Of a DNA stretch of 64,000 nucleotides, positions 50,610-60,741 are shown piece by piece. Source of the DNA: Bradyrhizobium vignae. Lineage in GTDB: Bacteria > Pseudomonadota > Alphaproteobacteria > Rhizobiales > Xanthobacteraceae. Position numbers and translations under genes: made by a program. The stretch covers positions 1-64,000 of the forward strand of contig NZ_RDQF01000001.1 of NCBI RefSeq assembly GCF_004114425.1. Reading direction: 5' to 3'. Positions within the stretch are counted from its first letter, which is position 1. Each line of letters opens with the position of its first letter. Under the pieces are notes generated by a model that saw nothing but the letters and a program-made list of their open reading frames with translations, searched no databases and was not told the DNA's origin.

Positions 50610-51805
50610 GACTTGCCACCGGCCGGAGCTTGCGCGGTCTGGGGAGCGACCTTGGCGCCGACGCGGGCGCGCTGGATGCCGTTGACGATGACGCGGTCAT
50701 CAGCCTTCAGCCCTTCGCGGATCACGCGCAGGCCGTCGTCGAGCGGTCCGAGCACCACGGGGCGCGCTTCCACCGTGTCATCAGGCTTGACCACGAACAC
50801 CATCTTGCGGGACTGGTCGGTTGCAACAGCGACATCGGGGATCAGCAACGCCTCGTAGGGCGCGCTGCCGATCAGGCGGACGCGGCCGAACTGACCCGGC
50901 AGGATCGACAGATCGGTGTTCTTGATGACGGCGCGGCTGCGCAGCGTGCCGGTGGAGACATCGAGGCGGTTGTCGAGGAAGTTGATGGTGCCTTCGTGCG
51001 AGGGCTTGGTCTCGCCGGCGAGCGTCACCTGCACCGGGTTCGCGGTGTCGCGCGAACTCGGGCGCCTACCTTCGAACCACAGCTTGCTGTATTTGATGTA
51101 GGTCGCTTCATCCATGTCGAAATAGATGTAGATTGGATCGAGCGTCACGATCGAGGTCAGCAGTGTCGAGGCGCCGTTGTCGCTGCCCTGCACGAGATTG
51201 CCCGGGCTGACGAGATGGCGGCTGACGCGGCCGGTGAGCGGCGCGGTCACATGCGTGAACTCGATGTTGAGCTTGGCGGCCTTCAGCGCACCTTCGGCCT
51301 GCACTTCGGCAGCGTGCGCGGCTTGCAAGGCCTGGCGGCGTTGGTCGACGACCTGCTCGGAGACCGCGCTGGTCTGCACCAGGTTGAGGCCGCGATCGAG
51401 CTCGCGCTTGGCAAGCTCTACCTTGGCGCGCGCGTCGGAGAGCTGGCCGTCCGCCTGCGCGGCCACCGCCTCGAACGGACGCGGGTCGATCACGTAGAGC
51501 AGGTCGCCCTGACGCACGATGGCGCCGTCCTGGAATTCGACGGAATTGACGAAGCCGCCGACGCGCGGGCGCACCTGCACCTCCTCGACCGCCTCGAAGC
51601 GCCCGGTGAACTCGTCCCAATCGGTGACGGTGCGCTTGACAGGCTGGGCCACCGTCACCGGCGGAGGCGGCGGGGCAGCTGCCTGCGATGCCGGCTTGTC
51701 GCAGCCGGCGAGGGCGAAGGCTGCGGTGAGAAGCCCGGCAATGGCGCTGAGCTGAACGAAATCGTGCTTTTTGACAAACTGCTCGCTTCCGTCCGGTCCG
51801 CTCAT
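50606..51805 (-). CDS. RND periplasmic adaptor lipoprotein (AcrA/MexA-like)
   Basis: 399 aa from ATG 51805, with GAGGACCTGGG upstream; the open frame reaches 52090 but without structure. A lipoprotein signal ends LAGC, with the lipidated cysteine at C35. Then come the lipoyl domain (QVRPRVGGFVNSVEFQDGAI, DLLYVIDPRPF), the alpha-hairpin (LAKRELDRGLNLVQTSAVSE), THVTAPLTGRVSR and the beta-barrel and membrane-proximal domains. It bridges the RND pump and an outer-membrane channel. No repressor gene is adjacent. Confidence 0.93.
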   Translation of the reverse strand: MSGPDGSEQFVKKHDFVQLSAIAGLLTAAFALAGCDKPASQAAAPPPPPVTVAQPVKRTVTDWDEFTGRFEAVEEVQVRPRVGGFVNSVEFQDGAIVRQGDLLYVIDPRPFEAVAAQADGQLSDARAKVELAKRELDRGLNLVQTSAVSEQVVDQRRQALQAAHAAEVQAEGALKAAKLNIEFTHVTAPLTGRVSRHLVSPGNLVQGSDNGASTLLTSIVTLDPIYIYFDMDEATYIKYSKLWFEGRRPSSRDTANPVQVTLAGETKPSHEGTINFLDNRLDVSTGTLRSRAVIKNTDLSILPGQFGRVRLIGSAPYEALLIPDVAVATDQSRKMVFVVKPDDTVEARPVVLGPLDDGLRVIREGLKADDRVIVNGIQRARVGAKVAPQTAQAPAGGKS

Positions 51806-51986
51806 CCCAGGTCCTCGCATAAAAGCCGCGGAAAAAGCAGGGTACGCCTCCACCTGCGGGGGCCACAACATGGGTGGCAAAGATGAACTCTTCAAGACCA
51901 CTGCACGCGCAATGCCCGGCCAGATGCCCTGGCCGGATGGTGGGTTGACAGAGGAAAGGGTGGTCGCGCACGCGCACCATTCTTCG
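51806..51986. other. Intergenic stretch without recognised gene
   Basis: Upstream region of the RND operon, 181 bp, divergent to the alcohol dehydrogenase gene. It should contain the pump promoter; no clear -35/-10 pair or operator palindrome was identified. Confidence 0.4.
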
Positions 51987-52020
51987 CCTCTCCCCGCGTG
52001 CGGCCGCGTGCGGGGAGAGG
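51987..52020. repeat. Hairpin CCTCTCCCCGC / GCGGGGAGAGG
   Basis: Perfect 11-bp arms around a 12-base loop, between the divergent RND operon and the iron-type alcohol dehydrogenase gene. Similar G/C hairpin at 29434. Confidence 0.65.
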
Positions 52021-52115
52021 GAAGGAGCCGCCAGCGTGTTCGCGCATGACGGACGCGGCGGGCTCGGCTAGACTGTCCCTTACAAAACAAGACGAATTGT
52101 CCGGGGAGGACGGGC

Positions 52116-53270
52116 GTGCACCAGGGACGTGTCGTTATTGGCGCGATCGAAGAGGTCGTGTTCGGCCATCCTGCGGCCGGCGCGATCGTCGCGCAGATGG
52201 ACCGGCTGGGAACCCGCCGCGCCTTCCTGATGGTCTCAGGGACGCTGAACCGTCAGACCGGCGAGATCACGAAAATCAAGGACGCGCTCGGCGAGCGCTG
52301 TGCCGGCCTGTTCGACGCCATGCCGGCGCACACGCCGCGCGAGGCGGTGATCGCGGCAACCAATGCAGCGCGTGAGGCGGGCGCCGACCTGATCGTCACC
52401 GTCGGCGGCGGCTCGATCACCGACGGCGCCAAGGCGGTGCAGCTCTGTCTTGCCAACGACATTGACGACATCGACGGCATCGAGCGAATCCGCGTGCACA
52501 AGGGCGTCGCACCCGAGATGAACGCGCCGACAGTGCGCCAGATCAGCGTGCCGACCACCATCGCCGGCGGCGAGTTCTCATCGATTGCCGGCGTCACCGA
52601 CCGCAGCAGCAACGTGAAGCAGATGCTGCGGCATCCGCTCATGGTGCCGCGCGCGACCATCCTCGACCCACGCATCACCGTGCACACGCCGGAATGGCTG
52701 TTCCTGTCGACCGGCATCCGCGCCGTCGACCATTGCGTCGAAGCGATCTGCTCGCGCGAGACCCACCCTTATGCCGACGCGCAATCGGTCAAGGGCCTTG
52801 CCATGCTCGCCGATGCACTGCCGCGGGTGAAGGCGGACCCTGCCGATCTCGACGCCCGCATGGATGCGCAGATCGGAACCTGGCTGTCGATGGGCGCGCT
52901 CGCAGCGGGTGTGCCGATGGGTGCGAGCCACGGTATCGGCTACGTGCTGGGGGCCGCCTTCGGCGTGCCGCACGGCTACACCTCCTGCATCATGCTGCCG
53001 GCGGTGATGCGCTGGAACGCGCGCGACAATGCCGACCGCCAGGTGATCGTCGCCGCTGCGATGGGCTATCCCGGCCGCGATGCCGCCGACGTGCTCGATG
53101 CCTTCATCCGCTCACTCGGCATGCCGCGCAGCCTCGCCGAGATGCGCGTCTTGCCGGAGCATTTCGAGACAATCGCCGAACAGGCCATGCGAACGAACTG
53201 GATTCCGCGCAACCCGCGCAAGATCACAGGGCCCGCCGACATCAAAGAAATCCTGCTTCTCGCCGCATGA
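52116..53270 (+). CDS. Iron-containing alcohol dehydrogenase (maleylacetate-reductase-like)
   Basis: 384 aa from GTG 52116 with GGGGAGGACGGGC upstream. NAD(P)-binding part with the TVGGGSITDGAKAVQ loop, then the metal domain with STGIRAVDHCVEAICS and GASHGIGYVLGAAFGVPHGY, which supply the usual His/Asp metal ligands. It resembles the maleylacetate reductase branch of group III alcohol dehydrogenases (PTTIAGGEFSSIAGVTD). It probably reduces or oxidises a small oxo/hydroxy acid. Sixteen bases separate it from an acyl-CoA synthetase gene, so the two form one operon. Confidence 0.9.
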   Translation: MHQGRVVIGAIEEVVFGHPAAGAIVAQMDRLGTRRAFLMVSGTLNRQTGEITKIKDALGERCAGLFDAMPAHTPREAVIAATNAAREAGADLIVTVGGGSITDGAKAVQLCLANDIDDIDGIERIRVHKGVAPEMNAPTVRQISVPTTIAGGEFSSIAGVTDRSSNVKQMLRHPLMVPRATILDPRITVHTPEWLFLSTGIRAVDHCVEAICSRETHPYADAQSVKGLAMLADALPRVKADPADLDARMDAQIGTWLSMGALAAGVPMGASHGIGYVLGAAFGVPHGYTSCIMLPAVMRWNARDNADRQVIVAAAMGYPGRDAADVLDAFIRSLGMPRSLAEMRVLPEHFETIAEQAMRTNWIPRNPRKITGPADIKEILLLAA

Positions 53271-53286
53271 TATAGCCGGAGGATAG

Positions 53287-54837
53287 ATGTACACTGGTCG
53301 CCACGCCCGCCTGCGCCCGCTGCAGCCCGCATTCATCATGGCGGCGACGGGCGAGACCGTCACCTATCGCGAGCTCGAGGCACGCAGCAATCGCCTGGCG
53401 CATCTGTTCCGCAAGCACGGCTTGAAGCGGCTCGATCACTACTCGATCTTCATGGAGAACAATTCGCGCTACCTGGAGGCCTGCGGCGCGGGTGAGCGCT
53501 CCGGGCTCTACTACACCTGCATCAACTCCTTCCTGACGCCGGGCGAGCTCGCCTATCTCCTCGTCAACAGCCAGTCGAAGATTTTGATCACGTCGCTGGC
53601 CAAGCTCGCCATCGCGCGCGAGGCGATTCAGGCCTGCCCCGACGTCAAGCTCTGCATCGTCGCCGATGGTCCGGGCGAGAGCGAACGTATCGTCGGACTT
53701 GCGGACGTGACCGCGGACATGCCGACAACACCGATCGCGGATGAATGGCTCGGTACCGCCATGCTCTATTCATCCGGTACGACCGGACGGCCGAAGGGCA
53801 TTTTACGGCCCCTTCCGGAAGAGCCGCCGAAGCACAATCTGCCGCTGTTCGATTTTCTGACCAAGCTTTGGCACTACCGCGAGGGCATGGTCTATCTGTC
53901 GCCGGCGCCGCTCTATCACTCCGCGCCGCAGGCCGCAGTGAACCTCACGATCCGCATGGGCGGGACCGTCATCGTCATGGAGAGTTTCGATCCAGAACGT
54001 TACCTCCAGCTCGTCGAGCAATGGGGCATCACCCACACGCAGCTGGTGCCGACGATGTTCTCACGCATGCTGAAGTTGCCGGCGGAGGTGCGTGGCCGCT
54101 ACGACCTGTCCTCGCTGGAGATCGCGATCCACGCCGCGGCGCCCTGCCCGGCCCTGGTCAAGGACGACATGATCAAATGGTGGGGACCGATCATCCACGA
54201 ATACTACGGCGCCACCGAGGGCCTCGGCTTCACCGCCTGCAACAGCGAGGAATGGCTCGCTCATCGCGGCACCGTCGGCAAGGTGCTGCTCGGCGACCTC
54301 CACATTCTCGACGAGAACATGCGGGAGTGCCCGGTCGGCACCCCGGGCCAGGTCTGGTTCAAGACCGCCTCGCCGTTCGAATATTTCAACGATCCCGAGA
54401 AAACCAGGGAGGCGCGCTCGGCCGACGGCAGCATGAGCACGGTCGGCGACGTCGGCTATGTCGACAAGGACGGCTTCCTCTACCTCACCGATCGCGCGAC
54501 CTTCATGATCATCTCCGGCGGGGTGAACATCTATCCGCAGGAATGCGAGAACCTGCTGATCACCCACGCGAAGGTCGCCGACGCCGCGGTGTTCGGCGTG
54601 CCCAATGCCGATCTCGGCGAAGAGGTGAAGGCGGTGGTGCAGCCGATGCCGGGCGTGGTGCCGGGGCCGGCTCTCGCCGAAGAGCTGATCGCGTTCTGTG
54701 CAAAATCGTTGTCGCGGCAGAAGGTGCCGCACTCAGTCGATTTCGAGAAGGAACTGCCGCGGCTGCCGACGGGCAAGCTGTACAAGCGGCTGCTCAGGGA
54801 CCGGTACTGGGGGAACAAGGCGTCGCGGATCGTATGA
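53287..54837 (+). CDS. Acyl-CoA synthetase (AMP-forming)
   Basis: 516 aa. ANL-superfamily ligase activating a carboxylic acid through an acyl-adenylate. Motifs in order: MLYSSGTTGRPKGI (ATP loop), YYGATEGLG, VGDVGYVDKDGFLYLTDR (hinge region), ISGGVNIYPQECENLL and the catalytic lysine in RLPTGKLYKRLL. GGAGGATAG precedes ATG 53287. It resembles long-chain or aromatic-acid ligases of the FadD/CaiC-like bacterial clade. Co-transcription with the alcohol dehydrogenase suggests a short degradation route producing a carboxylic acid that is then activated. Confidence 0.92.
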   Translation: MYTGRHARLRPLQPAFIMAATGETVTYRELEARSNRLAHLFRKHGLKRLDHYSIFMENNSRYLEACGAGERSGLYYTCINSFLTPGELAYLLVNSQSKILITSLAKLAIAREAIQACPDVKLCIVADGPGESERIVGLADVTADMPTTPIADEWLGTAMLYSSGTTGRPKGILRPLPEEPPKHNLPLFDFLTKLWHYREGMVYLSPAPLYHSAPQAAVNLTIRMGGTVIVMESFDPERYLQLVEQWGITHTQLVPTMFSRMLKLPAEVRGRYDLSSLEIAIHAAAPCPALVKDDMIKWWGPIIHEYYGATEGLGFTACNSEEWLAHRGTVGKVLLGDLHILDENMRECPVGTPGQVWFKTASPFEYFNDPEKTREARSADGSMSTVGDVGYVDKDGFLYLTDRATFMIISGGVNIYPQECENLLITHAKVADAAVFGVPNADLGEEVKAVVQPMPGVVPGPALAEELIAFCAKSLSRQKVPHSVDFEKELPRLPTGKLYKRLLRDRYWGNKASRIV

Positions 54838-54856
54838 GGGGCACCGCAAGCTCCAC

Positions 54857-54905
54857 TGTCTTCCCGGAGAAGCGCGCCTCAAGCGCGCGCCGATCCGGGA
54901 GGACG
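54857..54905. repeat. Short repeat related to family F
   Basis: TGTCTTCCCGGAGAAGCGCG pairs with GCGCGCCGATCCGGGAGGAC. The rest of the 270-bp gap to the next operon (54906-55115) contains the promoter region of the DppA-like gene; no clear consensus promoter was identified. Confidence 0.6.
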
Positions 54906-55115
54906 GCGGAGCATGGGGATAGGACTGCACATAACGTCAGCGCGGGAACCGCTACTTCGCACCTGCACTCGCACATTGTGAAAGTGTGAAGCCTGCGGCC
55001 TTACGTCATCCAAATTGCCAAGGCCGCAAAGAGCCTTGCCCGTTGCCTCGCTCCATCTGCCTCGCTATCGTCTGACAAACAGGTCGCAAAAGGCCGAGGT
55101 CCAGGGAGGATGAGC

Positions 55116-56714
55116 ATGCGGAGCGTGTGGGCGCTCGCCGCAATGGTGGCGCTATCTGTGCTGACGGCCTCGACCGCCACGCGCGCCGGCGAGCCCAAGC
55201 AGGGCGGTATCCTGCGGATGTATCACCGCGACAGTCCGGCCAATGCGTCCATCCTCGAGGGCGCGACCTATTCGGTCAACGTGCCGTTCATGGGCGTGTT
55301 CAACAATCTCGTCATCTACGACCAGCACATCGCGCAGAACAGTCCTGACACGCTCCGGCCGGAGCTCGCCGAAAGCTGGTCCTGGAGCAGCGACAACACG
55401 AAGCTGACGTTCAAACTGCGCCAGGGCGTGAAATGGCATGACGGCAAGCCATTCACGTCGGCCGACGTCAAATGCACCTTCGATCTCCTGATGGGCAAAT
55501 CGCAGCAGAAGCTGCGGCAGAATCCGCGCAAGGCCTGGTACAGCGAAGTCAACGAGGTCACCACGAGCGGCGAGTTCGAGATTTCCTTCGACCTGAAGCG
55601 GCCGCAGCCCTCGCTGCTGGCGATGCTCGCGTCCGGTTACACGCCGATCTACCCCTGTCACGTCTCGCCGGCGGAGATGCGCACTCATCCGATCGGAACC
55701 GGACCGTTCAAATTCGTCGAGTTCAAGGCCAATGAATCGATCAAGCTGACGCGAAATCCGGACTACTGGAAGAAGGGCCTGCCTTATCTCGACGGCATCG
55801 AGTACACGATCATCACGAACCGCTCGACCGCGATCCTCGCTTTCGTCGCCGGCAAGTTCGACATGACCTTTCCGACGCACATCACGATCCCGCTGCTGAA
55901 GGACATCAAGTCGCAGGCGCCGAACGCGACCTGCGTCGTCGAGCCAACTAACGTTTCCACCAACATCATCGTCAATTCAACCTCGCCTCCGTTCGACAAC
56001 ATCGACATCCGGCGGGCGATGGCGCTTGCGCTCGACCGCAAGGCGTTCGTCGACATCCTGTTCGAGGGCCAGGCCGACATCGGCGGCACCATGCTGCCGC
56101 CACCGCAGGGCATCTGGGGCATGCCCAAGGACAAGCTCCAGACCATTCCGGGCTATGGACCCGACGTCAACGCGAACCGCGAGGAAGCCAAGAAACTGAT
56201 GCAGAAGGCGGGCTACGGTCCGGACAAGCATCTCGCGGTGAAGGTCTCGACGCGCAATCTCGCGGAATATCGCGACCCCGCGGTGATCCTGATCGACCAG
56301 CTCAAGAGCATCTATATCGACGGCGAGCTCGATGTCGTGGAAACCGCAAACTGGTTTCCGAAAGTCGCGCGCAAGGACTACATGCTCGGCCTCAATCTGA
56401 CCGGCAGTTCCGTCGACGATCCCGACCAATCGTTCTACGAGAACTATTCCTGCGGCTCGGAACGGAACTACACCAATTACTGCAACAAGGAGATCGAGAA
56501 GCTGTTCGACGTCCAGTCGCAAGAGACCGACGTCAGCAAGCGCAAGCCACTGGTGTGGGATATCGACAAGAAGCTGCAGGAGGACGTCGCCCGCCCGATC
56601 ATCTTCCATGCACGGGCCGGCACCTGCTGGCAGCCCTATGTCAAGGGCGTCACGATCATGTCGAACAGCTCCTACAACGGCTTCCGCTACGAGGATGTGT
56701 GGCTCGACAAGTAG
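55116..56714 (+). CDS. ABC transporter substrate-binding protein, SBP_bac_5 family (DppA-like)
   Basis: 532 aa. ATG 55116 is preferred because GGGAGG ends six bases before it, whereas ATG 55110 directly abuts that site. Signal peptide VWALAAMVALSVLTASTATRA. Family features: EPKQGGILRMYHRDSPANAS, LAESWSWSSDNTKLTFKLRQ, GVKWHDGKPFTSADVKCTFD and LDRKAFVDILFEGQA. First gene of a complete five-gene importer (dppABCDF order). The preceding ligase/dehydrogenase genes suggest that the imported compound may be a carboxylic acid or conjugate and not a peptide, but this is inference. Confidence 0.93.
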   Translation: MRSVWALAAMVALSVLTASTATRAGEPKQGGILRMYHRDSPANASILEGATYSVNVPFMGVFNNLVIYDQHIAQNSPDTLRPELAESWSWSSDNTKLTFKLRQGVKWHDGKPFTSADVKCTFDLLMGKSQQKLRQNPRKAWYSEVNEVTTSGEFEISFDLKRPQPSLLAMLASGYTPIYPCHVSPAEMRTHPIGTGPFKFVEFKANESIKLTRNPDYWKKGLPYLDGIEYTIITNRSTAILAFVAGKFDMTFPTHITIPLLKDIKSQAPNATCVVEPTNVSTNIIVNSTSPPFDNIDIRRAMALALDRKAFVDILFEGQADIGGTMLPPPQGIWGMPKDKLQTIPGYGPDVNANREEAKKLMQKAGYGPDKHLAVKVSTRNLAEYRDPAVILIDQLKSIYIDGELDVVETANWFPKVARKDYMLGLNLTGSSVDDPDQSFYENYSCGSERNYTNYCNKEIEKLFDVQSQETDVSKRKPLVWDIDKKLQEDVARPIIFHARAGTCWQPYVKGVTIMSNSSYNGFRYEDVWLDK

Positions 56715-56752
56715 CGTCAGGCTAAAGATCAGCGGCTCGACGGAGGCACGTG

Positions 56753-57700
56753 ATGTTTGCCTATCTGGTGCGGCGCCTGTTCCTGATGCTCGTGACCCTG
56801 TTCGGGATCTCGGTCGTCATCTTCTTCCTGCTGCGCATTGTGCCCGGCAACATCGTCGATATCCTGTTCGCCGCCGCCGGCTATGTCGATCCGGCCGACA
56901 AGGCCGAGCTCGAGAAACAGCTCGGCATCGACCAGCCATTGGTTGCGCAGTATCTGCACTGGATCGGCGGCTTGCTGCGCGGCGATCTCGGCTACTCCTA
57001 TGTCTCCGAAAAGCCGGCGCTTCAGGAGATCCTGCCACGGATCCCGATCACCGCGCGGCTCGCCGGGCTGGCGCTGCTGTTCTCGGCATCCATCGGCATT
57101 CCGCTCGGCGTCATCAGTGCCGTGAAGCAGGGCACGAAGCTCGACTACGCGCTGCGCGTCGTCAGCCTCAGCGGCTTGTCGCTGCCGTCGTTCTGGCTCG
57201 GCCTTCTGATCCTCACCGCGTCGGTGGCGATGTTCGGACAGATGCCGATCTTCAACCCGAATCCGAAGACCTGGCTCGAGGCGTTCGCGACCTATGCCGT
57301 GCCGGCCGCCGCCGTCGGCTTCCGCAGCGCGGCGCTGACCATGCGCATCACGCGCTCCTCGATGCTGGAGGTGCTGCGGCAGGACTATATCCGCACCGCG
57401 CGCGCCAAGGGTGCCTCCGAAGCGGCCGTGAACTATCACCACGCGCTCAAGAACGCGATCCTGCCCGTGATCACCGTGATCGGCATCGAGGCGGCGTTCC
57501 TGATCGGCGGCCTGATCGTCACCGAGACCGTGTTCAATATCCCCGGTGTCGCGCGCTTTCTGGTCGAGGCGATCCGCTGGCGCGATTATCCGATCGTGCA
57601 GAACCTCGTGATGTTCATCGCCGTCGTGGTGGTGTTCGCGAACTTCACCGTCGACATGCTCTATGCGGTGTTCGACCCGCGGATCCGGTACTCGGAATAG
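56753..57700 (+). CDS. Dpp/Opp-type ABC permease (DppB-like)
   Basis: 315 aa from ATG 56753 (GGAGG six bases upstream); the GTG one codon earlier is less well placed. FAYLVRRLFLMLVTLFGISV is the classical first helix, followed by LRIVPGNIVDILFA and QLGIDQPLVAQYLHWI, and ending MLYAVFDPRIRYSE. The cytoplasmic coupling loop is RITRSSMLEVLRQDYIRTAR. It follows the binding-protein gene by 38 bp. Confidence 0.93.
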   Translation: MFAYLVRRLFLMLVTLFGISVVIFFLLRIVPGNIVDILFAAAGYVDPADKAELEKQLGIDQPLVAQYLHWIGGLLRGDLGYSYVSEKPALQEILPRIPITARLAGLALLFSASIGIPLGVISAVKQGTKLDYALRVVSLSGLSLPSFWLGLLILTASVAMFGQMPIFNPNPKTWLEAFATYAVPAAAVGFRSAALTMRITRSSMLEVLRQDYIRTARAKGASEAAVNYHHALKNAILPVITVIGIEAAFLIGGLIVTETVFNIPGVARFLVEAIRWRDYPIVQNLVMFIAVVVVFANFTVDMLYAVFDPRIRYSE

Positions 57701-57709
57701 GAGATCAGC

Positions 57710-58603
57710 TTGGCCGCGATCGACTATGATCTCGAACTGAGGCGGGCCGGCGCGCATGCAACCGGCGGCTGGCGACGCGTGCTGTTCATGGCGCAGCGGC
57801 ATGTGCTGGGTGCGGCCGGGCTCGTTATCATGACGGTGTTCGTGCTGACGGCAATCTTCGCCGACTTCATCGCACGCTACGATCCCCTGACGGTCGATTC
57901 GGCCCGCGCGCTGGCCCGCCCGAGCCTGGCGCACTGGATGGGCACCGATTCCTTCGGCCGCGACGTGTTCAGCCGCATCATTCACGGCGCGCGGATCTCG
58001 CTCGCGGTCGGGCTCGGTTCGACCGCGCTCGGCGGCACCATCGGCGTGATCGTCGGCCTCACCTCGGGTTATCTCTCGGGCTGGGTCGATCTCGTGTTCC
58101 AGCGCGTCTCCGACGTTCTCCAGGCTCTGCCGCTGCTGGTGCTGGCGCTGGTCATGACGGCGGCGCTCGGCCCCTCGCTGCCCAATGTGATCATCGCCAT
58201 CGCCATTCCGCTGATCCCGACGGTCGCGCGCGTCATCCGCGCCAACACGCTGGCGCTGCGCGAGCAGCCCTTCGTCGAAGCCGCAAAGTCGATCGGGATG
58301 AGCGAGATGCGGATCGCGCTGCGCCACGTGCTGCCGAACACGCTGGCGCCGCTGATCGTGCTGGCGACGGCGCAGCTCGGCTCGACCATCCTCACCGAAG
58401 CCTCGCTGTCCTTCCTGGGCCTCGGCATTCCCGAACCCTATCCGTCATGGGGGCGCATGCTCTCCGAATCCGCCGCCGAATATGTCCGCACCGCGCCGTG
58501 GCTCGTGATCTTCCCGGGCATCGCGATCAGCCTCGCCGTATTCGGCGCCAATCTGTTCGGTGATGCCCTGCGCGACATCCTGGATCCGAGGCGGCGCGGC
58601 TGA
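57710..58603 (+). CDS. Dpp/Opp-type ABC permease (DppC-like)
   Basis: 297 aa from TTG 57710 with GGAGATCAGC upstream. Six helices; the periplasmic loop has [20 protein letters not shown] and the coupling loop [20 protein letters not shown]. The end [11 protein letters not shown] is typical. The stop overlaps the DppD-like start by one base (TGATG), so the genes are translationally coupled. Confidence 0.93.
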   Translation: MAAIDYDLELRRAGAHATGGWRRVLFMAQRHVLGAAGLVIMTVFVLTAIFADFIARYDPLTVDSARALARPSLAHWMGTDSFGRDVFSRIIHGARISLAVGLGSTALGGTIGVIVGLTSGYLSGWVDLVFQRVSDVLQALPLLVLALVMTAALGPSLPNVIIAIAIPLIPTVARVIRANTLALREQPFVEAAKSIGMSEMRIALRHVLPNTLAPLIVLATAQLGSTILTEASLSFLGLGIPEPYPSWGRMLSESAAEYVRTAPWLVIFPGIAISLAVFGANLFGDALRDILDPRRRG

Positions 58604-59610
58604 TGGCGGACAAATCCGATCTCGTGCTCGAGGTGAAGAACCTGAAGACGGTGTTCTTCACCAACTCCGGCCTCTTCAAGGCCGTCGACGATCTCTCCTT
58701 CAGCGTGAAGCGCGGCGAGACGCTGGCGATCGTCGGCGAGTCCGGCTGCGGCAAGAGCGTGACCGCGCTCTCGCTGATGCGGCTCGTGCCCGATCCGCCC
58801 GGCCGCATCGTCGGAGGCTCCGTCTCGCTCGAAGGCACCGACCTGCTGGCGCTGGATGAAACGCAGATGCGCAGGGTCAGGGGCAACCGCATCTCCATGA
58901 TCTTCCAGGAGCCGATGACCTCGCTCAATCCGGTGATGCGGATCGGCGACCAGATCGTCGAAGCCGTGCGGCTGCACCGGAACATCTCGGCGAAACAGGC
59001 CCAGAACATCGCGGTCGAGATGCTGCGGCTGGTGCGCATCCCCGAGCCGGCGCGGCGCGCGCGGGAATATCCGCACCAGCTCTCCGGCGGGATGCGCCAG
59101 AGGGCGATGATCGCGATGGCGCTGGCGTGCCGGCCGGCGCTGCTGATCGCGGACGAGCCGACCACTGCCCTCGACGTCACCATCCAGGCGCAGATCCTGG
59201 CGCTGATGCTCGACCTCCAGAAGGAGCTCGGCACCGGCCTCGTGCTGATCACGCACGATCTCGGCGTCGTTGCGCAGACGGCGCAGCGCGTGATCGTGAT
59301 GTATGCCGGGCGAAAGGTTGAGGAGGCCAGTGTCGAAGCGCTGTTCGCCTCGCCGAAGCATCCCTATACGCGCGGGCTGATGGCCTCGATCCCGGCCGTC
59401 CCCGCATCCGGTGTTCCTGCGCAGGCGCGGCTGAACGAAATTCCCGGCACGGTGCCCTCGCTGGTGCGGCTGCCGAAGGGCTGCGCCTTCGCGCCGCGCT
59501 GCAAGCTCGCCATCAAACGTTGCGAGGCCGAATATCCGCCGCTGGCGGACTGGGGTGGCGGCCATCTCGCCGCCTGCTGGCGCGCGGAAGAAGTCGCGGA
59601 GGTGGCATGA
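58603..59610 (+). CDS. Dpp/Opp-type ABC ATP-binding protein (DppD-like)
   Basis: 335 aa with a full-length tail, in contrast to the shortened homologue at 85-1041. Walker [10 protein letters not shown], signature [12 protein letters not shown], Walker [15 protein letters not shown]-loop LITHDLGVV. The C-terminal OppD/DppD extension is complete: [12 protein letters not shown] and the cysteines of [20 protein letters not shown], the cluster site known in this ATPase class. Its stop overlaps the DppF-like start by four bases. Confidence 0.95.
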   Translation: MADKSDLVLEVKNLKTVFFTNSGLFKAVDDLSFSVKRGETLAIVGESGCGKSVTALSLMRLVPDPPGRIVGGSVSLEGTDLLALDETQMRRVRGNRISMIFQEPMTSLNPVMRIGDQIVEAVRLHRNISAKQAQNIAVEMLRLVRIPEPARRAREYPHQLSGGMRQRAMIAMALACRPALLIADEPTTALDVTIQAQILALMLDLQKELGTGLVLITHDLGVVAQTAQRVIVMYAGRKVEEASVEALFASPKHPYTRGLMASIPAVPASGVPAQARLNEIPGTVPSLVRLPKGCAFAPRCKLAIKRCEAEYPPLADWGGGHLAACWRAEEVAEVA

Positions 59611-60593
59611 CCGCGACGCTGCTCGAAGTCACCGATCTCAAGAAGCACTACCCCGTGCGCGCCGGCGTGCTGCGGCGGCAAGTCGGCACCGTGCATGCCG
59701 TCGACGGCGTCTCGTTCGCGCTTGGAATCGGCGAGACGCTGGGTCTCGTCGGCGAATCCGGCTGCGGCAAGTCCACGGTGGCGCGCAGCGTGCTGCGGCT
59801 GGTGGAGCCGACCTCTGGCCAGATCCGCCTCGACGGCGAGGACATCACCCATCTATCGAAGACCGCGCTGCGTCCGCATCGCCGCTCGATGCAGATCGTG
59901 TTCCAGGACCCGTTCGCCTCGCTCAATCCGCGCATGACTGCAGGCGATATCGTCGGGGAGCCGCTGGCCGTGCACGGGCTTGCGAGCGGCAAGGAGCTGG
60001 AGACACGGGTCGCGAAACTGTTCGAGCAGGTGGGCCTGCGGCCCGACCAGATGCGCAATTTCCCGCATCAGTTTTCGGGCGGCCAGCGCCAGCGCATCTG
60101 CATCGCACGCGCGCTCGCGCTCGAGCCGCGCCTGATCGTCTGCGACGAGCCGGTCTCCGCGCTCGACGTCTCGATCCAGGCGCAGGTGATCAACCTCCTG
60201 ATCGACCTGCAGCGCCAGCACGGTTTCTCCTATCTCTTCATTGCGCACGATCTTGCCGTGGTGGCGCATATCAGCCACCGCGTCGCCGTGATGTATCTCG
60301 GCCGCATCGTCGAGATCGCCGACAAGGACGAGCTGTTCCGCAATCCCAGGCATCCCTACACGCAGGCCCTGCTCGCCTCGGTGCCGATCGCCAACCCGCT
60401 AGCGAAAAAGCTCACGCCGCTGGTCGATGGCGATGTGCCCAGCCCGGTCAACCCGCCCTCCGGCTGCGCGTTTCACACCCGCTGCCGGTTTGCGATGGAG
60501 CGGTGCAAGACGGAGCGGCCGGCGCTGGTCGACGCGGGCGACGGGCATCAGGTGGCGTGCTTGCTGAACGAGGGGACGGGTCGGAGCCAATAG
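59607..60593 (+). CDS. Dpp/Opp-type ABC ATP-binding protein (DppF-like)
   Basis: 328 aa from ATG 59607, overlapping the DppD stop. It starts [20 protein letters not shown], which is the DppF/OppF hallmark. Walker [30 protein letters not shown], signature [15 protein letters not shown], Walker [13 protein letters not shown], and the C-terminal cysteine motif [15 protein letters not shown]. It is the second ATPase of the heterodimeric motor and closes the operon. A family A palindrome lies 59 bp downstream and may end the transcript. Confidence 0.95.
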   Translation: MTATLLEVTDLKKHYPVRAGVLRRQVGTVHAVDGVSFALGIGETLGLVGESGCGKSTVARSVLRLVEPTSGQIRLDGEDITHLSKTALRPHRRSMQIVFQDPFASLNPRMTAGDIVGEPLAVHGLASGKELETRVAKLFEQVGLRPDQMRNFPHQFSGGQRQRICIARALALEPRLIVCDEPVSALDVSIQAQVINLLIDLQRQHGFSYLFIAHDLAVVAHISHRVAVMYLGRIVEIADKDELFRNPRHPYTQALLASVPIANPLAKKLTPLVDGDVPSPVNPPSGCAFHTRCRFAMERCKTERPALVDAGDGHQVACLLNEGTGRSQ

Positions 60594-60651
60594 CTCCACT
60601 GTCGTCCCCGCCCCTTGTCAGAGCGGAGTTTGAGGCAGCATCTCGCCCCAT

Positions 60652-60732
60652 CGTCATTGCGAGCGCAGCGAAGCAAATCCAGACCGTTACCGCGGAGGGA
60701 TTCTGGATTGCTTCGCTACGCTCGCAATGACG
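60652..60732. repeat. Palindromic intergenic repeat, family A
   Basis: CGTCATTGCGAGCGCAGCGA at the left, TTGCTTCGCTACGCTCGCAA plus TGACG at the right, inner AATCCAGA and TCTGGATT. Between the convergent dppF-like and carboxylase genes. Confidence 0.92.
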
Positions 60733-60741
60733 AGCTTGGCA

